A stretch of DNA of 64,000 bases from Zhengitettix transpicula (lineage: Eukaryota; Arthropoda; Insecta; Orthoptera; Tetrigidae): contig CM073596.1 of assembly GCA_037074705.1 (NCBI GenBank), forward strand, positions 17,814,501 to 17,878,500, in the 5' to 3' direction. Both the position numbers and the translations under genes were made by a program. Shown here piece after piece: positions 59,660 to 64,000 of this stretch (the stretch's first letter is position 1; each line of letters begins with the position of its first letter). The notes under the pieces are model-generated. The model was not told the origin of the DNA, ran no database searches, and saw nothing but the letters and a program-made list of their open reading frames with translations.

Positions 59660-59836
59660 ATAGATACATAGCTTTGCATTGGTTATAGGTGAATGGTGAA
59701 TTGGAACATTTCTGCACATCAAACAAAAGTACAACTTCAGTTCCCCTCTCCCCAGATTGCATGTGACTGTGAAGTGAAAAGTTTCATTATTAGGCACACA
59801 CAATTCTAAATAACCACTGAAAACTATTTTTATTCT

Positions 59837-59842
59837 AATAAA
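59837..59842 (+). terminator. GTPBP1: Candidate poly(A) signal of GTPBP1 (proximal)
   Basis: AATAAA 178 nt after the stop codon. A second one at 60224-60229 could give a longer 3' UTR. Confidence 0.5.
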
Positions 59843-60223
59843 ATGTACCTTGAATTTTTAGATAACCTAGAAGTTGCCATCCAATGCTCTATTTGTAATC
59901 ATGGTTTATTTGGTGTTACCTACACATGAACACTTCAATTGTCTATAATAATTTCTTCTAAAACTGTCAATCTGTACAAAAATTCTTTGCATCTATAAAA
60001 ATGTAACATGCTATTGATGGACAGTAAACATATTGGAGACAAGCCTTTATTTGTATTCTTTATGATGTGTTGGAGAAACAGTTGATGGGTAGATGAAAGA
60101 TAATATTTGGTATTTTATGAAAAAATAGAATGTGTTGTCAAAAGAATCATAACTTATAAAAAAAAGTGTGACCCCTCTATCTGTATTTGCCGTGTTTCAT
60201 TCCTGATTTATTAATTGCTTATT

Positions 60224-60229
60224 AATAAA
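60224..60229 (+). terminator. GTPBP1: Candidate poly(A) signal of GTPBP1 (distal)
   Basis: AATAAA 565 nt after the stop codon, a possible alternative to the proximal signal. Confidence 0.35.
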
Positions 60230-61119
60230 GTTAATATATATTTTATTCTTTGGAGAAAACTTTTTGTATAAATTATGCACAGTTTACTCTAGTAACTCAG
60301 AACTTGCAGGCAGTTAAACTGTAATTATTTTGTAGGCGTTTCTTTTAACATATGAAGTTCTGGCTTGTACTCAAAACAAAATTTCTGTCTTTTGCCAAAT
60401 TGAGAAAAGGAAATCATGGAAAGCTCGAAGCATATTAAGGTAATGAAACAAAGTATGCTGGAGGTAATATACATTTGGAATACTTTACTCCTTTCAACAG
60501 AATAGTATTTACGATTGACTCCAGGCCAAAAGCATATTCATATATTTTTTACAACAATAAAATTGAGAGGTCTATGCATTGTAATATGCAACCCCATTCC
60601 CCTATTTGGCACTGTCTACCTTAAATATACTGCCAATCATTTAACACGTTATTGTAACCGAGTTTTTTTTATAACCATGGACAGTGAAAATTGTGAAGAA
60701 TATCAGTTGAGTAAGTGATAAGATAACCCCAATGAATACTGTGTGTCATATTTGTATCTTCAACCAATATAATTGAAAATATAGTGTGTGAAAGTGTACA
60801 GAATTCAAAAGAATGTGAATATAATTTTTTTTAAAGCTAAAGAGATTGTATCAGTATTGCTGCAGAGAATATTAGGTCAAAATATGTTCATTGTCAACTT
60901 CAAATATGTTCATCCTCAATAAAGGGCAGGAAACTTGCGAGTTGTTTCCACTGTGTAAGTGTTACATATTCAATTACTCTTTACCTTACCCAAAGGAGGA
61001 TTGGAGCACCAAAAGCATGCGGAGAGGTAAACAATAATTTATTTGAAAACTTTTAAATAACTTGTAAATCAAAATTTTATTTGATAGGAAAAGTTTATAG
61101 TTTAAGAAAAAAAGCAAAA

Positions 61120-61125
61120 TTTATT
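61120..61125 (-). terminator. Candidate poly(A) signal of the YIPF3-like gene
   Basis: AATAAA on the minus strand (TTTATT on the plus strand), about 150 nt after the YIPF3-like stop codon. Confidence 0.45.
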
Positions 61126-61278
61126 TACAATAATTTTTAACATTCCTAATTGAGGCACAAATTTCCACTATATTATTTGATGGATCTTAAACTATTAAAA
61201 ATACGTAATTTAAAATTGTCTTATGTACTTTTCAAAACCACCTCTTTAAACAACTAACAGAGAAACTAGTCTAAATCA

Positions 61279-61920
61279 CTAAGACTTATCACTGTATGAA
61301 AAAGTACGATGCATGTACGCGAAGTGAAGAAATATCAGAGAGAGTAGCTGTGTAGTTCCAACTAAGCTGCAGACAACCAGTCTTGCAGCAGGAAGTGGTA
61401 TTGATGCAAGCAATATAAGTGCCAGACGTAGTGTGCTCAGCCCCCCAAATATAACAAGGCAACAGAAGAAGAATGCATTACTGGTCTCTTGAAAAAAAAC
61501 AAGTGAAACAGCTAAGGTGAAGATGTGCCCAAACATACTGTAGCCAACAAGCGAAACCACCTCCCAGAAAGATATTCCAGCTCCACCAGCTTGACCAAGT
61601 GTGTAGACTAACACTGGCATAAGAAAAGCGTAGAGCAATAGTGCGTGAGAGGGTGGTACAGAAACAGTTGTTGCTGGCATCTTGGAAGTGTGCCCATAGT
61701 GCAACAATGCTGCGAGAACCATCACAGCCAAGAAAGGACCAACAAGATCTGGATGGGTCTTGCCAGCCAGTGGAGGTGGAACCAATGATCCCAGGATGCG
61801 CCCAGGCAGCAAGCTTGGCGACACTTGTAGGTATCGTACAGTCCACCCTACAGCACCAGTGCCATATTGAGCCTGTGGCACATTTTTGCCTACATTAATC
61901 ACAGTGTATTTTTCAGACAT
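61279..61920 (-). CDS. YIPF3: YIPF3-like Golgi membrane protein (213 aa)
   Basis: A single uninterrupted frame encodes a five-pass membrane protein of the Yip1/YIPF family, whose members cycle in the early secretory pathway and Golgi with Rab-related partners. Hydrophobic segments are at about residues 58-75, 91-110, 119-142, 149-172 and 177-200. Diagnostic YIPF3 features are SLVGYSMFGH (123-132), GGLSTLRLALIL (159-170) and FLHFAY (197-202). The segment YLQVSPSLLPGRILGSLVPP just before TM1 corresponds to the vertebrate pre-TM1 region. Vertebrate YIPF3 has a much longer cytosolic N-terminus; here an in-frame TGA lies shortly upstream of the ATG, so either the insect protein is short or an upstream exon is spliced in (a weak TATCTTAG acceptor sits 7 nt before the ATG). 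The start context is AACAATGT. The gene lies 87 nt downstream of the NCBP2AS2-like ORF on the same strand. Confidence 0.82.
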   Translation of the reverse strand: MSEKYTVINVGKNVPQAQYGTGAVGWTVRYLQVSPSLLPGRILGSLVPPPLAGKTHPDLVGPFLAVMVLAALLHYGHTSKMPATTVSVPPSHALLLYAFLMPVLVYTLGQAGGAGISFWEVVSLVGYSMFGHIFTLAVSLVFFQETSNAFFFCCLVIFGGLSTLRLALILLASIPLPAARLVVCSLVGTTQLLSLIFLHFAYMHRTFSYSDKS

Positions 61921-62007
61921 TGTTCCCTCTAAGATATTGTACTTGATTCAATAGTGAAGTATCAAGAATACTAAGACTGACTGCTTAGGCTTCAAAATTT
62001 TGATATG

Positions 62008-62277
62008 CTACTTTTTGGTTTCATTTTTAATTTGTCCTGCCTTTTCTTTAAATTCTTCTCTTGCAGATTTGAGTTCAGATTCTAAATTATTCATAATTCT
62101 TCTTAAAGAGCCAGGCCTGAGTTTTTCCACAATTCGTTGACTCCCAGCGGCTTCCTTGCCCACAGCAAAAAGATAGACAACAAAACGAGCTGCCTTGCGG
62201 ATAGGGTATGAATCTGCTATCCTGTTCACAAGCTGCTCATTGTTGGCAAAGTAGCGCAGCAAAAATCTAAAAACCAT
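62008..62277 (-). CDS. NCBP2AS2-like small protein (89 aa)
   Basis: The first half matches the conserved NCBP2AS2 pattern: MV-R-LLR at the start, QLVNRIADSYPIRKAARFVV at residues 15-34, then a short hydrophobic/alanine segment and a charged C-terminal helix (SELKSAREEFKEKAGQIKNE). The length (89) is close to that of the human protein (about 99). Function is poorly known; the vertebrate protein is small, secreted or mitochondrial in different reports, and I make no claim for the insect one. The start is the first ATG after an in-frame break, in a good context (GAAATGG). In mammals the gene overlaps NCBP2 head to head; no NCBP2 RNA-binding domain is visible next to it here. The following ORF on the same strand is YIPF3-like, separated by 87 nt. 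Confidence 0.8.
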   Translation of the reverse strand: MVFRFLLRYFANNEQLVNRIADSYPIRKAARFVVYLFAVGKEAAGSQRIVEKLRPGSLRRIMNNLESELKSAREEFKEKAGQIKNETKK

Positions 62278-62429
62278 TTCCCTTTGATAATTTTCGAGTT
62301 CCTCTTGCTAAATAATTCAAAACATTCCTGTAAAACAAATGTATTTGTGTGTCAAGTATATCAATATATATATTGAGACTAATTTTGACTATTACTTTTA
62401 AATTGTCTCGAAAATTTGGAACATGTCAC

Positions 62430-62500
62430 TTCATCCTGACTGGACCAACTATTGATTTCAGGATTAAGTTGACTTTGCTGTCTCTTTCCTTTCTAAAAGA

Positions 62501-62558
<58 letters not shown>

Positions 62559-63150
62559 CACATTAGGATAGGAAAGAGATACAGTGATGCCGACCTACCT
62601 GAAATCAGTAGTTGGTGCAGTCTGGAAAGAGAGACAGGGTAGCCAACTTACCTGAAATAAACATTTGGTCCTTTCAGATTGTGCAGAAATAAAAAACAAA
62701 TTTCTGAGAACCTGAGCCCCCTTCAGCAGGATAGACTGTTCGGCATGCAGTTCAGTCCTACTAGCTGGATAAAGGGGACTTAGGTCCTTGAAAGTTTTCT
62801 GCGCAGGCCAAGTGGACCATCCTATGATTTAAGGTAAGTCAACTTCGCTGTCTCTCTTTCCTATATAAATGTGTTATTTAATTTGGTCTCATCACATTTT
62901 CATTGACTGATATATATATATATATAAAGCAATTAAGGAAAATGTTACAATTAATTAACACATTTAGATAGAATATAGAGAGGGTGAAGTTGACTTACCT
63001 GAAATCAACAGTTGGGGTGAGGTGAGATAATATTACAAATTTTTGTGGGCCCAAGTCCCTCCTTCCTGACAAAGGGGGCTCAGGTCCTCGAAAATATGTA
63101 ATGTTCTATCACCTCAGCCTGACTGGACTATCTATTGATTTATATATATA
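62430..63150. mobile_element. Cluster of nested/adjacent foldback MITEs, family B
   Basis: At least three partial copies follow one another: CTGACTGGACCAACTATTGA at 62437, CCTGAGCCCCCTTCAGCAGG at 62713 with its inverted partner GGGGACTTAGGTCCTTGAAA at 62777, and TCCTGACAAAGGGGGCTCAG at 63063. Outer segments such as ATTAGGATAGGAAAGAGA (about 62563) recur inverted as TCTCTTTCCTATATAAATGT (about 62854), showing the element is an inverted repeat. A microsatellite at 62500-62557 separates the first copy from the rest. Confidence 0.75.
62500..62557. repeat. (GT)n(AT)n microsatellite
   Basis: GTGTGTGT... passes into ATATAT... over about 58 nt, within the family B MITE cluster. Confidence 0.95.
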
Positions 63151-63681
63151 TATGTATATACCTAAAAATGCACAAAAAAGAATTATATGGGAAACATTAT
63201 AATAGTACAGTTAAAATAATTTGACATAGGTACCCAGCAAATAAGAAAATGTAATATATATATGATATTTCTCAGAATTTTTCCATTAACTACTCAAAAC
63301 TCCTTTCACTACAATATAGCCAGTATGAGAGCTGTTGATATTGTAGGATATATTTTGTTAAATCTATGATTAGTAAATCACGAAAGTGTAACAAATTTGA
63401 AGAAATATATAATGGTCATTTGACATTAACTTTTGTTGTAATAATTAAGTAAAATTTATCATCTATCTAGGAGTATAACTACAAACACACTGAATAGATC
63501 ATATGATAGCATAAGAAATACTTAAAACATTGTTGAGAAAAATTTAATCAACTTATGTTTCATATTAATATATATTTAAGAAAAATTAAAACTGGCACAT
63601 GATCCACAATCAAAGTGAAGTAACCTTAAGCTATAAAGAAAGTAAAAGATGTAGACTACATCTAATGTATGATACACTTAC

Positions 63682-63845
63682 TCATGACTTTGGTATTTCA
63701 AAAGTACACATGTTACGATATTTTCTTAACAGATCCTTTTTTAGTTGCAATTGCTTTCTCAATGTTTCCAATTTCTGTTGCTGTTCTTCTTTGCTGTATT
63801 CAACACCTGGCAGCCTTCCAATCTTAAAACCAAAAATAGATCCCT
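63682..63845 (-). CDS. Unrecognised terminal exon (coiled-coil C-terminus)
   Basis: On the minus strand a frame of 53 codons plus stop follows a possible acceptor (GTCATAG at 63846). The start is GSIFGFKIGRLPGVEYSKEE, followed by a charged helix with regular leucines (KLETLRKQLQLKKDLLRKY), ending in PKS-stop. The regular heptad and absence of stop codons through 160 nt of A+T-rich DNA suggest a real exon. The frame is also open for eight more codons upstream (VLNVIEG), up to a TGA. I do not recognise the family. It is on the same strand as, and upstream of, the NCBP2AS2-like ORF, so it would be the last exon of the preceding gene, with the rest outside the window. Confidence 0.45.
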
Positions 63846-64000
63846 CTATGACATTCAGCACATAATATCATGATAAAAACATTAACCTTGCTCAAAACTT
63901 TAAGCCAATCTTTCAAATTTAAAATTATTGCTTATATATAAATATATTGAAAACTGAAATACTAAAAAAAAGTAGATTTATGAAATCATATTTAAAATTG
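63846..64000. other. Window edge, presumed intron
   Basis: A+T-rich DNA before the terminal exon, on the minus-strand reading. The exon that would precede it is beyond the window. Confidence 0.3.

Larger units (their letters stand above)
59660..61278. other. Convergent 3' region between GTPBP1 and the YIPF3-like gene
   Basis: Contains the GTPBP1 3' UTR (from 59660) and, from the other side, the YIPF3-like 3' UTR. AATAAA motifs for GTPBP1 are at 59837 and 60224; for the minus strand, TTTATT at 61120-61125. No other gene is seen. Confidence 0.6.
62278..63681. other. Upstream region of the NCBP2AS2-like ORF, filled with repeats
   Basis: The promoter of the NCBP2AS2-like/YIPF3-like unit should lie near 62300, followed by a GT/AT microsatellite and the family B MITE cluster. 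From 63160 to 63681 I see only A+T-rich DNA. Confidence 0.45.

Noticed and set aside
61478..61898. Frames of 122 and 85 codons overlapping the YIPF3-like ORF
   Set aside because: Shadows of the real YIPF3 reading frame in other frames.

Overview
The window is animal nuclear DNA, most likely from an insect. It is strongly A+T rich. The protein-coding exons are short, obey GT-AG rules, and lie far apart among introns and intergenic DNA full of fossil transposons. The recognisable proteins are arthropod/metazoan: two calponin-family muscle proteins, a GTPBP1-type GTPase, a YIPF3-type Golgi protein and an NCBP2AS2-like protein. The diversity of transposon remnants (tRNA-derived SINEs, non-LTR and Penelope-like fragments, Helitron-like ends, several families of inverted-repeat MITEs) fits a large insect genome, perhaps a polyneopteran such as a cockroach or termite. 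That placement is an inference and not certain.

Layout. 1-7 kb has no gene I can support. It holds a large foldback structure (about 1.97-3.71 kb), purine/pyrimidine microsatellite hairpins and a TTAA-flanked inverted-repeat element (5.12-6.17 kb). At 10.34-10.55 kb (minus strand) is one exon of a calponin/transgelin protein (Mp20/Chd64 type); its other exons are not found. From 18.56 to 26.67 kb (plus strand) is a complete four-exon gene for a second calponin-family protein of 169 residues, of the CG5023/myophilin type, whose first coding exon supplies only Met-Pro. The two paralogues point away from each other. From 27 to 44 kb the sequence is essentially intergenic, with MITEs, TIR elements and one doubtful exon near 37.8 kb.

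From 44.3 to 48.7 kb is a probable two-exon gene of unknown family (198 residues). From 50.9 to 59.7 kb is the best-supported locus, a complete 12-exon GTPBP1 homologue (651 residues). Its introns carry a Penelope-like GIY-YIG fragment, two MITE families and a tRNA-SINE. On the opposite strand, converging with GTPBP1, a YIPF3-like ORF (61.28-61.92 kb) lies only 87 nt downstream of an NCBP2AS2-like ORF (62.01-62.28 kb). The intercistronic gap has no AUG and no poly(A) signal, so the two may share one dicistronic mRNA. An unrecognised terminal exon follows on the same strand at 63.68-63.85 kb.

The genes do not form a pathway. They are muscle-structural (the calponins), translation/mRNA quality control (GTPBP1), Golgi membrane (YIPF3) and mitochondrial/unknown small protein (NCBP2AS2-like). 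I found no CRISPR array, prokaryotic operon, rRNA or intact tRNA gene. The most notable points are the possible dicistronic unit, the two-exon orphan gene, the divergent calponin pair, and two foldback-MITE families, one copy of which has perfect 49-nt inverted repeats.
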